A DNA stretch of 64,000 bases from Streptomyces shenzhenensis (GTDB lineage: Bacteria > Actinomycetota > Actinomycetes > Streptomycetales > Streptomycetaceae): NCBI RefSeq assembly GCF_021462265.1, contig NZ_JAJONF010000021.1, forward strand, positions 108,538-172,537, given 5' to 3'. Both the position numbers and the translations under genes were made by a program. Numbering within the stretch: the stretch's first letter is position 1; each line of letters starts with the position of its first letter. Below are positions 1 to 7,167 of the stretch, in pieces. A model generated the notes under the pieces. It was given only the letters and a program-made list of their open reading frames with translations. It was not told the origin of the DNA and searched no databases.

Positions 1-1
1 G

Positions 2-1165
2 CCCGCTTCGCCGACGACGGTGAAGTACACCGGGCCCGCGCAGGCCGTCAACGGCCGTCCACTGGCGCTGTCCGCCGCCCTGAACGACTACGCGGGCAGT
101 CCCGTGGCGGACCGGACCCTGCACTTCCGCATTGGCACGGGCGACGCCGCCCAGTCCTGCGACGGAACCACGGACACCTCGGGCACCGCCCGCTGCACCA
201 TCGGCGAACTGCGCCAGCCGCCCACGTCCATACCGGTCACGGTGACGTTCGCGGGCGACGCCGGATACGAGGCGTCCTCGGACTCCACGACGGTGGCCGT
301 CAAGTCCCCGACAACGCTGAAGTACACCGGGCCCACCCGCCTCGCCAACGGCACCGGTGTCACGCTGTCGGGCGTGCTGAAGGACTATCTCGGCGCGCCG
401 GTCGCGGACCGGTCCGTACGCTTCGTCCTCGGTGAGGACGCCACCGCCCAGTCCTGCGAGGGCACCACGGACGCGGCGGGCACCGCCCGGTGCACCATCG
501 GCCGGGCCGACCAGCCGCTGAACGAGGCGGCGACAGTGCCACTGCGGGCAGCCTTCGCCGGGGACGCCAACTACCTCGCGTCGAGTACATCCACGACGCT
601 GCTCCTGGAGTACTACACCGGTCGTGCGTACGGCCTGTCCGCCCAACTCGACCTGCCCCTGCTGCCTCCGGTCGCCCTGCCCGCGCAGCCCGACACCGGC
701 CAGGTCCGAACAGCGTCCGCCACCACCACGGCGACGCCGTGCACCGCTGCCGTCCGGGCCGTCGTCCTCACCGCCGAAGGGCTGTGCCCGTCGGTGACCA
801 CTACGCTCGCGCCGGGCACCTCGACCGCCAGGACCACGGTGACCACGGCCACCATCGGCCTTCCGGGCCTCCCCGTGATCGACGTCTCGGGGCTGACGGC
901 CACGGCGTCCAGCACCTGCGCGCGGGCGACCGGCAGCACCCGCCTCTCCCTGACAATCGGCGGTACGGCGGTCACCGTGCCGACCGCCCCGAACAGCGAG
1001 GTCAGCCTCCCCGGCGGCAGTCGGCTCGTCATCAACGAGCAGCAACCGGTCGCCGGGGCGTCCGAAGGGATCACGGTCAACGCCGTGCATCTGTTCGTCG
1101 CCGGCAACCTCGGCGACGTCGTTCTTGGCTCGGTCAGCAGCGCGGTCCACAACTGCGCCACTTGA
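2..1165 (+). CDS. Surface/secreted protein, C-terminal part: two Ig-like repeats plus choice-of-anchor-P-like domain (5' partial)
   Basis: The frame is already open at the window edge, with no start or signal peptide visible, so these are the last 387 residues of a longer protein. Two tandem Ig-like repeats of about 95 residues align with each other. Each opens with a KYTGP motif, carries a cysteine pair in the pattern AQSC..GTTD...GTARCTIG, and closes with FAGDA.Y.ASS. This looks like a bacterial Ig-like stalk whose repeats are probably stapled by a disulfide. The last 180 residues, starting GRAYGLSA, resemble choice-of-anchor P domains of Streptomyces exported proteins and contain four further cysteines. 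No LPXTG motif or C-terminal membrane anchor is visible. Export is inferred from family and cysteine content. Ligand or function is unknown. Confidence 0.75.
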   Translation, partial: PASPTTVKYTGPAQAVNGRPLALSAALNDYAGSPVADRTLHFRIGTGDAAQSCDGTTDTSGTARCTIGELRQPPTSIPVTVTFAGDAGYEASSDSTTVAVKSPTTLKYTGPTRLANGTGVTLSGVLKDYLGAPVADRSVRFVLGEDATAQSCEGTTDAAGTARCTIGRADQPLNEAATVPLRAAFAGDANYLASSTSTTLLLEYYTGRAYGLSAQLDLPLLPPVALPAQPDTGQVRTASATTTATPCTAAVRAVVLTAEGLCPSVTTTLAPGTSTARTTVTTATIGLPGLPVIDVSGLTATASSTCARATGSTRLSLTIGGTAVTVPTAPNSEVSLPGGSRLVINEQQPVAGASEGITVNAVHLFVAGNLGDVVLGSVSSAVHNCAT

Positions 1166-1210
1166 CGACATCCGCGTGCAGATCTCAGAAGGCGTCGGAG
1201 GATGTCACCC

Positions 1211-1540
1211 GTGGACGTGAACGAGACCCGGGACGAGTACGTCGAGTGCTTCCGCGCCCTCGCACGCGAAGGGCTCGACGAACTCTTCGTCCCGGGTCGG
1301 CTCCCGGGTTTGGCGGGCGGGCGCCTGGAGTACTTCGCCATCGTGGACAGGGAAATTTCGGTCCACGCGGAGACCCGCTTCTCCTTCCGCGGCCACCGCT
1401 TCCGCTACGAGCGACAGATCTGGCCGCCCGACTTCCCGCTGGAGATCAAGACCGCCCTCTACATCGAACACCTGAGGGAACGGGTCCTCACCGGCCGCTA
1501 CCAGGCAGGGGCGGACCCGGAGGCCGACATCGAGATCTAG
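1211..1540 (+). CDS. Hypothetical protein of about 109 residues
   Basis: Small protein with good Streptomyces third-position bias and no domain I recognise. It is mixed alpha/beta, rich in charged and aromatic residues (for example RFSFRGHRFRYERQIWPP), with no signal peptide or membrane segment. The start is uncertain. A GGAGG at 1197-1201 sits 9 bases before GTG 1211, which I prefer. The ATG at 1202 directly abuts the same GGAGG and would have no spacing. It follows the surface-protein gene by 45 bases and could be cotranscribed with it. Confidence 0.6.
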   Translation: MDVNETRDEYVECFRALAREGLDELFVPGRLPGLAGGRLEYFAIVDREISVHAETRFSFRGHRFRYERQIWPPDFPLEIKTALYIEHLRERVLTGRYQAGADPEADIEI

Positions 1541-1668
1541 CTCAGCCGCGGGCGCGGCGGGCTCCATGACGCCTTGGCCGCAGGCCGGTGAACGTCAATG
1601 CTCCCTGCCCAACTCTGGAAAAGGCGCCCAGTCTTCAAGAGGACCCCTCGGCCGTCTGCCCGGTTGGC

Positions 1669-1743
1669 TCAGGCGTTGGGACGCTTGCCGTGATTGGCCT
1701 TCTTCTTCTTACGGCCGCGTCGCTTGTTCCCTCGCTTAGCCAC
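1669..1743 (-). CDS. bL37-like ribosomal protein, 24 residues
   Basis: A complete 24-codon gene, GTG to TGA. It encodes a peptide beginning MAKRGNKRRGRKKKK and ending ANHGKRPNA. From memory this closely matches the actinobacterial large-subunit protein bL37 (described in mycobacterial ribosomes, also 24 residues), with the conserved MAKRG start and ANHGKRPNA end. More than half the residues are basic, as expected for a peptide bound to rRNA. A GGGAG Shine-Dalgarno (1753-1757 on the reverse strand) lies 9 bases before the GTG. An ATG three codons upstream would have no spacing. It stands alone between a hypothetical gene and a kinase remnant. It is short enough to be missed by length-filtered gene callers. 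Confidence 0.85.
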   Translation of the reverse strand: MAKRGNKRRGRKKKKANHGKRPNA

Positions 1744-1882
1744 GGTACACATCTCCCTAATTCGGTACTTTCTATGCCTTCGCCAGTCTAGATTCGGCCC
1801 CGGGTGTCCGCATCAGCGGTGCCCGGCCACCTCTGGCAACGCGGCAGGCTGGGCGGCCACATCTGGGCGAGGTCCGACAGCC

Positions 1883-2056
1883 GACGTAACCGTCGAACAG
1901 ACGAGGGGGACACGGTTGATCGTCATCACGGACGACGGCGTGGGAGGCGCGGATCCCTCGCGGGCCTCGGGTAGCGGGCTCGCCGGGCTCGCCAAGCGCG
2001 TCGCGTCCGTCGACGGCGCGTTCTCCTGCCCCAGCCCTCGGGGCCCCACCGTCGCC
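1883..2056 (+). pseudogene. Remnant of a histidine-kinase ATPase domain (C-terminal end)
   Basis: One frame reads VTVEQTRGTRLIVITDDGVG, then GADPSRASGSGLAGLAKRVA and a terminal SPRGPTV. This is the N-box/G-box tail of a NarL-type sensor kinase ATPase domain: the DDGVGGAD G1 region, the GSGLAGL G2 region and a final SP-GGPT strand. No upstream dimerisation or phosphoacceptor region and no start codon with a Shine-Dalgarno precede it. The frame runs on past the usual domain end. I read it as a fragment left by deletion. Nothing else is recognisable in 1744-2177. Confidence 0.6.
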
Positions 2057-2177
2057 GACCACCGCCCGGTGCCGGCGGTCCTGCGCTTCCTCGGCGTGGC
2101 GAACGCCCAGGGCGCGGGCCTGCTTCGGCAGCAGACCCGCGCCCGTCACGTCAGTCTTCGGTGAGAAGTACCGGACG

Positions 2178-4172
2178 TCAGCTGGTGAAGATGAAGTACT
2201 TCCAGGTCCCGTGCGTCGTCGAGTTCACGTTGTCGCCCGACGTCGTGTCGATGTAGGACGACCGGATCCGGAAGCGGACGCCCGTCGGCGGGGTGCCCGT
2301 GAGCTCGAGCGTGTCCTTGCCGCCCGAGCCGAGTACGAGGTACTCGGAGTGCGTGGTGCGCCAGGCACCCTGATAGTAGCCCTGCATCTCCACCTTGTAC
2401 TTGCGGCCCGGGTACGGTGTCATCGTCGTGCCGTAGACGGGGTCCTTGGACTTGTGGAAGTAGCGGTACGTCTGGCTCCACGCCGTCTTGCTCGTGTAGT
2501 AGCCGCTGAGCGCGGTCGACACCTTGACCTGCGCGCCGACCGTGCTGGTGGCCGTCGCGGGCGCGTACCGGGTGTCGCCGGTGAACTTGGCGGTGAGCTT
2601 GGTGTCGCGGGTCAGGGAGAGAGTGACGGACAGGTTGCCGGAGGAGTCGACCGTGCCGGACTTGACCAACTTCTCAGGCTTGTCGGCGCCGTAGGGGTTG
2701 GCGTAGATCGCGACGGTGCGGTTCTGGTACGTCGTCCCCAGGTGCGCCGTGAACTTCACTGCACTGCTGTACGCATACACCTTGCCGTTGTTGTTGAGCG
2801 TCACCGTGGTCGCCGTGCGGGTGACGTTCACCGTGCTCGTGGCGGTGGCCCCCGCGTGGTATTCGTCGCCCGCGTAGGTGACCGTGTACGTGACCTTGCC
2901 GCCGGCCGGCGGGGTGTCGGCGACGGCGTACGAGCCGTCGGCACCGACCGTCGCCTTGCCGAGCGCCTTGCCGGACGACGACTCGTCATCGGTGCGGGTG
3001 ACGGAGACCGTGGTGCCGGACGGGAACGCGGTGCTCGACGTCAGCTTGCCCGTGACGTTGAGGGACTTGGCGCGGGTGGCGGTGGCCGGGGCCGTCGCCG
3101 TGAGGGTGGTGTCCGCCTTGGTCGGGTTGTCGAGGACGCGCAGCGAGTACACGTCCTTGTCGTTGTACGACACTGCGAACAGCTTGCTGGCGTCCGGCGC
3201 CCAGGCGAGACCCGAGGCCGCGAGGGTGTCGGAGCCGCTGCTGGTGCCGGTGTTGGGGAAGTCGTACTGCCGTACCGGCGTGGAGACGCCCGGCTCGAAG
3301 ATGTGGACGTCGGGGTCGTACCAGGAGAAGGTGCCCGCGGCGACGGCGCCGTTCGGAGCGATGTCGACCGCGTTCGGGTAGGGGTTGGTGGTGTAGCTGC
3401 CGTCCTCCGACAGGTCCGAGAGCTTGAACACCTGCTGCTTGTAGGGGGCGCCGCTGGCCGTGACGACGTCCTTGCCGTCCGGAGTGACGGCGAGGTCGGT
3501 GAGGTTGCTGCTGCTGCCCGGATCCCAGGCGTACGCGGTGCGGTTCGCCGAACCCGACGACACGTCGTACACAGCGAGTTCGTTCGGGCTCTGCCCGGAG
3601 GCCCCCGCCACGATGGTGCCCGGGGCGCCGGCCGAGGAGCCGAGGATCGGGGCGTCGTTCCAGGTACGGGTGGCGTCCTGGTGAAGGGCCACGACCGGGT
3701 CACCGGCGCTCAGGTCGAGTGAGCCGATGTTGCCGCTGCCGGAGCTGCGGTAGCCGAACCAGAGCTTTCCGCCGGCGAGGGCCGGATACTCCGGCTGGGT
3801 GCCGTCGCCCGTCGGGTAGCGATGGGCCTCGGTGGCGGTCGCCGTGTCGATGGCGACGATCGCGTCGGCGTCCTCGACGGCCGCGTACAGGGTGCCGGAG
3901 TCGGCGGACAGTTCCAGGCCGCGGACGCCGGGCAACGAGTCGACGGTGCCGACCACCGTGCCACTGTAGTCGGTTGCGACGACCTTTCCGCTGGTCGGGT
4001 CACTGATGAAGACCCGCTGGTGGACGCCGTCCACGACGACGTCGCCGGTCGACTTGACCGGCAGGATGATGCTGGAGTCGGCCAGCGCGGGCGCGGCCGA
4101 GGTGACCGCGAGCGCGGCCGAGCTGAAGAGGACCGCGAGCGCCGTCGCAGCCGGAAGAGTGCATATTTGCAC
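2178..4172 (-). CDS. Secreted YVTN-like beta-propeller protein with Ig-like repeats
   Basis: 664 residues. The N-terminus has a hydrophobic core ending PALA (about residue 31), a plausible signal peptide although its n-region lacks basic residues. Residues 35-350 contain WD/YVTN-like propeller blades (phrases such as VVATDYSG, LTDLAVTPDGK and LAWAPDASK). Two Ig-like repeats follow (about 355-455 and 455-550, each with TVTYAGD or AKFTGDTRYAPATATSTV signatures). The final 115 residues form a Tyr/Trp-rich beta domain. GTG 4172 is the only in-frame start after a stop at 4209-4211. Proteins of this layout are exported or cell-surface associated. The substrate is unknown. It shares the Ig-like theme with the gene at the left window edge but reads the other way. 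Confidence 0.75.
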   Translation of the reverse strand: MQICTLPAATALAVLFSSAALAVTSAAPALADSSIILPVKSTGDVVVDGVHQRVFISDPTSGKVVATDYSGTVVGTVDSLPGVRGLELSADSGTLYAAVEDADAIVAIDTATATEAHRYPTGDGTQPEYPALAGGKLWFGYRSSGSGNIGSLDLSAGDPVVALHQDATRTWNDAPILGSSAGAPGTIVAGASGQSPNELAVYDVSSGSANRTAYAWDPGSSSNLTDLAVTPDGKDVVTASGAPYKQQVFKLSDLSEDGSYTTNPYPNAVDIAPNGAVAAGTFSWYDPDVHIFEPGVSTPVRQYDFPNTGTSSGSDTLAASGLAWAPDASKLFAVSYNDKDVYSLRVLDNPTKADTTLTATAPATATRAKSLNVTGKLTSSTAFPSGTTVSVTRTDDESSSGKALGKATVGADGSYAVADTPPAGGKVTYTVTYAGDEYHAGATATSTVNVTRTATTVTLNNNGKVYAYSSAVKFTAHLGTTYQNRTVAIYANPYGADKPEKLVKSGTVDSSGNLSVTLSLTRDTKLTAKFTGDTRYAPATATSTVGAQVKVSTALSGYYTSKTAWSQTYRYFHKSKDPVYGTTMTPYPGRKYKVEMQGYYQGAWRTTHSEYLVLGSGGKDTLELTGTPPTGVRFRIRSSYIDTTSGDNVNSTTHGTWKYFIFTS

Positions 4173-4359
4173 GGTGGTTTCGAACCCCCGGAACGAAAAG
4201 AGCCCCTGTTATTGAACTGGGGAAGTGACCGGAGCCTAGGTCACGCCACTGACAGCAGGGGCAAAGGGGGGCAACGATGATCAAAGAAGCAGGCGAGATT
4301 CGGCCATTCCGCTTGCGTATCCGCTGGGACAAGCCACGCCCAACGTCGTCGTCAGCGCC

Positions 4360-4608
4360 TCAACGGATTTGATCAGGCCACGGCGCCGCCCTCTTCCTCG
4401 CCCTCAGCGCCCTCCTCTTCCTGACTTCGGCGAAGATGTCGTCCATCGCTTTGGCGCTTGCGTGATCACGGACCGGAGCTGCTTGCGGTAGACCGCCGCT
4501 GTGGTCGCTTGGCTGCTGTGACCGGCCAAGAGCGCGGTCCGCTCCAGCGAGGATGCCGTAGTCGGAGAGGAGGGACACGAAGCTGTGCCTTGTGTCCGCA
4601 GAGGCCGT
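4360..4608 (-). pseudogene. Tyrosine recombinase (integrase) C-terminal remnant with two frameshifts
   Basis: Three adjacent stretches in alternating frames rebuild the C-terminal catalytic end of a phage/AICE-type integrase. The first is TRHSFVSLLSDYGI (box II R..H region). The second, in another frame, is LLAGHSSQATTAAVYRKQL (the GH..T....Y region with the catalytic tyrosine). The third, back in the first frame, is AKAMDDIFAEVRKR (usual tail). At least two indels separate them, so no intact enzyme can be made. The N-terminal half is absent. This marks an old integrated element next to the VanX-like gene. No attachment-site repeat or tRNA gene was found nearby. Confidence 0.7.
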
Positions 4609-4840
4609 GTGCGGTGGAGTCCGTGTCGCCATTGGGCAGGCGTCCTCGCCGAGGGGGTATTCGCGACGCTCATGGTCGGCGGTGTGGCGTTCCAGCCTCA
4701 TCGGATGATGCGGATCACCCTCTCGGGTATGGGGCGGCGGGGTGCTCACGGGACGCACTGGCCTGCGGTAACCCGAGGTCTTGAAGATCGCCTACCGTCG
4801 TGGCGGAGATCCTTGCCCGTCGCCTGCGGTGGTGTGGGGT

Positions 4841-5530
4841 TCAGGACAGCTCGCGGGGTCCGTAGGGGGCGGTTGCCGCGCCGGTGGCCAGGGCCCAGTA
4901 GCGGTCGCCGTAGGACCAGTGCCACCACTCGGTGGGGTAGTTGACCAGGCCCGCGACGGTCAGGGCGGTTCCCAGGATCTTGCGGTGCTCGCGGGCTTGG
5001 CCGGTGACGTTGGCGGCGTTGGTGTAACAGGCGCCGTGACTTTCCTCCGGGTCGGCGTTGAGGCGGGTGCCGAGGTCCAGTTCGTGTCCGTGGGAGTCGA
5101 CGAGCGTCAGGTCGACGGCGGCGCCCGCGCTGTGCGGCGCGATCTCGGGTGGGGAGACGTAGCGGCTGGCGGCCGTGTGGATCTGGCCGGCGGTCCAGTC
5201 GGGGTGCTCGGCTTGCAGTTGAGTGGCGTACTCCTCGAAGTACCGGCGTTGCAGGGACGGCGGGCGGTATCCCTCCACAAACAGCAGCCGCAGGCCGTCG
5301 GGCAGCAGTGCCTGGGCTGCGATGAGCCGCTCGAGGACGCCCCGGCGCAGGTGGGCGAAGGCGCCTGCGGGGTCCTGTTTGCGGGTGTCGACGAGCAGGG
5401 CGCCGTCGCTGCGGACATCCACCAGGCGTTCGCCGCACTCCTGGACAGGTATGGCTGCAATCTTGGGGTCCGACATCAGGATGATCTCGCTCATGGGGAG
5501 ATCATCACCTGCCTCGTCCCGCTCTCCCAT
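4841..5530 (-). CDS. D-Ala-D-Ala dipeptidase (VanX/M15D family)
   Basis: 229 residues, the usual size for VanX-like peptidases. The zinc site is intact: a PHSAGAAVDL motif gives the first His and the Asp, and EWWHW near residue 210 gives the catalytic Glu and third ligand His. The upstream VEGYRPPSLQ segment is also typical. The enzyme hydrolyses D-Ala-D-Ala or related dipeptides, in cell-wall recycling or glycopeptide resistance. No vanH/vanA/vanS neighbours are present, so a housekeeping or orphan role is more likely. ATG 5530 has a GGGGGAAG Shine-Dalgarno. A second ATG at 5494 lacks one. It diverges from the next gene with only about 30 bases between starts, so the promoters must overlap. 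Confidence 0.85.
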   Translation of the reverse strand: MGERDEAGDDLPMSEIILMSDPKIAAIPVQECGERLVDVRSDGALLVDTRKQDPAGAFAHLRRGVLERLIAAQALLPDGLRLLFVEGYRPPSLQRRYFEEYATQLQAEHPDWTAGQIHTAASRYVSPPEIAPHSAGAAVDLTLVDSHGHELDLGTRLNADPEESHGACYTNAANVTGQAREHRKILGTALTVAGLVNYPTEWWHWSYGDRYWALATGAATAPYGPRELS

Positions 5531-5562
5531 CTGGATCTTCCCCCGTTGATAGTTTGATCGGC

Positions 5563-6246
5563 ATGGATCAAGGCCGTGTGTTGGAAGCGTTCCGTCTCGA
5601 AGCCGGGGAGCTCTCCCAGGCGGTTGCAGGGCTGTCCGAGGCGGAGTGGGATCGTCCGACGCGGTGTGAACCTTGGTCCGTGCGCGAGTTGTTGGGTCAT
5701 GTCCGGGTGGTGATCGCGTGGTTGCCTCAGATGCTGGACGGCCCCGCTCCGGACAAGGCCGAGGTCAGTGCAGCGGAGTACTACCGGCCCGACGACAGGT
5801 TCAGCCCGCAGACCAACGCTGCCCGTCTCGGCCTGGCCCAGGACCACGCGGCCGGGCATGCCAGTGGTGCAGCTCTCGCCGAGGGCTTCGCCGCGACGTG
5901 GCAGCAGGTGGATCGGATGTGCCGGGACGAGGCGGAAGACCGAGTCGTGCGTACTCGTCATGGGGACGCAATGCTGCTCTCGGAGTTCTTGCTCACGAGG
6001 GTGGTGGAGATCGCGGTTCACGGCTTGGACCTGTCGGACGCGCTGGGGCGCGAACCGTGGCTGACTACTGAGGCTGGGGCGGCAGTGCTGGAACTGCTGC
6101 TCGGGCCGGACCAGTTGGACGGGACGCGTGAACTGGGCTGGGACAGGCCGACCTTTCTGCGCAAGGTCACCGGTCGGGCGGCGCTCGACGTGCCGGAGAC
6201 CACCCACTTCGAGCGGCTCGGTATTCGGTGGCTCACGCTCGGGTGA
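5563..6246 (+). CDS. Mycothiol-dependent maleylpyruvate isomerase family enzyme (TIGR03083/DinB-like)
   Basis: 227 residues. The N-terminal four-helix DinB-like domain has the family signature CEPWSVRELLGHV (about 35-47, first metal His). A later REGION-like RVVEIAVHGLDL (about 146-157) supplies the second His in the usual HxxD context. Family members use mycothiol as thiol cofactor for isomerisation or transfer reactions; the actual substrate cannot be read from sequence. ATG 5563 is preferred. A TTG three codons upstream exists, but neither has a Shine-Dalgarno, which suggests a leaderless transcript. It diverges from the VanX-like gene. Confidence 0.75.
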   Translation: MDQGRVLEAFRLEAGELSQAVAGLSEAEWDRPTRCEPWSVRELLGHVRVVIAWLPQMLDGPAPDKAEVSAAEYYRPDDRFSPQTNAARLGLAQDHAAGHASGAALAEGFAATWQQVDRMCRDEAEDRVVRTRHGDAMLLSEFLLTRVVEIAVHGLDLSDALGREPWLTTEAGAAVLELLLGPDQLDGTRELGWDRPTFLRKVTGRAALDVPETTHFERLGIRWLTLG

Positions 6247-6272
6247 CGCCGCGTGAGGTGCAAGTCCCGAGG

Positions 6273-6437
6273 TCAGCTGAAGTAGGCGGCGGGCATCTGC
6301 TGCCACTGCCTGGAGAAGAACCGCTGGGCGTCCTCGACGATGGCCTTGACGGCCTTGCGTTGGGCCGGTGTGGTGGCGCTCAAGCCGAGCGGGCGTGGGT
6401 CGACGGCGGCCGGGACGGGAGCTGGGGAGAGTGGTGG
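6273..6437 (-). pseudogene. Orphan C-terminal coding remnant of unknown origin
   Basis: About 54 codons ending at TGA 6273 show near-perfect G/C third positions (33 of the last 36 codons or so). They read TPAQRKAVKAIVEDAQRFFS then RQWQQMPAAYFS, an amphipathic helix with an aromatic tail. No start with a Shine-Dalgarno precedes it. Coding character fades upstream, where the frame runs toward the SUKH gene start on the other strand. I read it as the last exon-like end of a gene whose front was lost. The family is not recognised. It occupies most of the 304-base gap between 6246 and 6551. Confidence 0.35.
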
Positions 6438-6550
6438 GCTGAGGAAGGTGGGACGCCACTGGTGCGTGAGAGGGTGACCGGTCAATAAGACGTCAGCCGC
6501 CTCTCCGTGACGCTGCGAACGCATGCTGTTGGTCTTGTTACGGTCGCCCG

Positions 6551-7048
6551 ATGGAGAGCTGGGACGGGGACGACGTACGCGCTCGGATACGGGAGATGGC
6601 AGCACAGGACCCGGGGCGGGAGCGCTTCGGCGCGGACACGCACCGGTACGAGGTGACTCCGACGCTTGCGGAGGCGGAGATCAGGGCCTTCGAGGAATCC
6701 CACGGCGTCGATCTGCCGATGGAGTACCGGTCCTTCGTCGCGGAGGTGGGCAACGGCCCCGCCGGTCCCTGCCACGGGTTGATGCCGTTGACCGTCACCC
6801 GCCCGGAGGCCGGCGACCCCGACGCGGTGCGCATCCGCGCCTACGACTTGCGTTCCAGCGCCCAGGAGGCCCTGTTCCGGGTGCAGATGCTGACGGATGA
6901 CGACAGGCTGAGCGGGACCGCGGAAGACGTGCTTGCGGACATCACGGAGCTGCCCAAGGCGGATGCCAGGGCCGCGCTGGACGAGCTGAGAGCACGGACA
7001 CGTGACGACATCAGCCGACTCGTCGGCTCAGCGAAGCAGCACCTCTGA
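6551..7048 (+). CDS. SMI1/KNR4 (SUKH) family protein with atypical C-terminus
   Basis: 165 residues. Residues 30-80 carry the SUKH signature: YEVTPTLAEAEIRAFEESHG, then LPMEYRSFVAEVGNGPAGP and GLMPL. SUKH proteins act as immunity proteins against nuclease or deaminase toxins, or as general adaptor folds. The second half (about 85-165) does not continue the usual SUKH strands. It is helical and charged (AEDVLADITELPKADARAAL), so the gene may be a fusion after a deletion. There is no partner toxin next to it. ATG 6551 has no clear Shine-Dalgarno. Its 3' end is 119 bases from the end of valS, which converges on it. Confidence 0.7.
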   Translation: MESWDGDDVRARIREMAAQDPGRERFGADTHRYEVTPTLAEAEIRAFEESHGVDLPMEYRSFVAEVGNGPAGPCHGLMPLTVTRPEAGDPDAVRIRAYDLRSSAQEALFRVQMLTDDDRLSGTAEDVLADITELPKADARAALDELRARTRDDISRLVGSAKQHL

Positions 7049-7167
7049 GGTGCTGTCTCGCCAAGGTGCCGCGACGACTCGGCCGAGGACATCACGCGCC
7101 TCGTCCTCGCCTCGAAGCCGTCCCGGCTCGTCGGTCCGTAGCGGTGCCCGCCTCGCTGGGCTGGCTG

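Noticed and set aside
2211..3722. Long open frame antisense to the propeller protein (about 500 codons)
   Set aside because: Opposite strand of a clear gene; Arg/Val/Gly-rich composition is the usual high-GC shadow and no domain is visible.
4165..4195. tRNA T-arm-like sequence (GGGGGTTCGAAACCACC on the reverse strand) near the integrase remnant
   Set aside because: One stem mismatch, no matching acceptor strand about 60 bases upstream and no anticodon arm. It is not a tRNA, and support for an attachment site is too weak.
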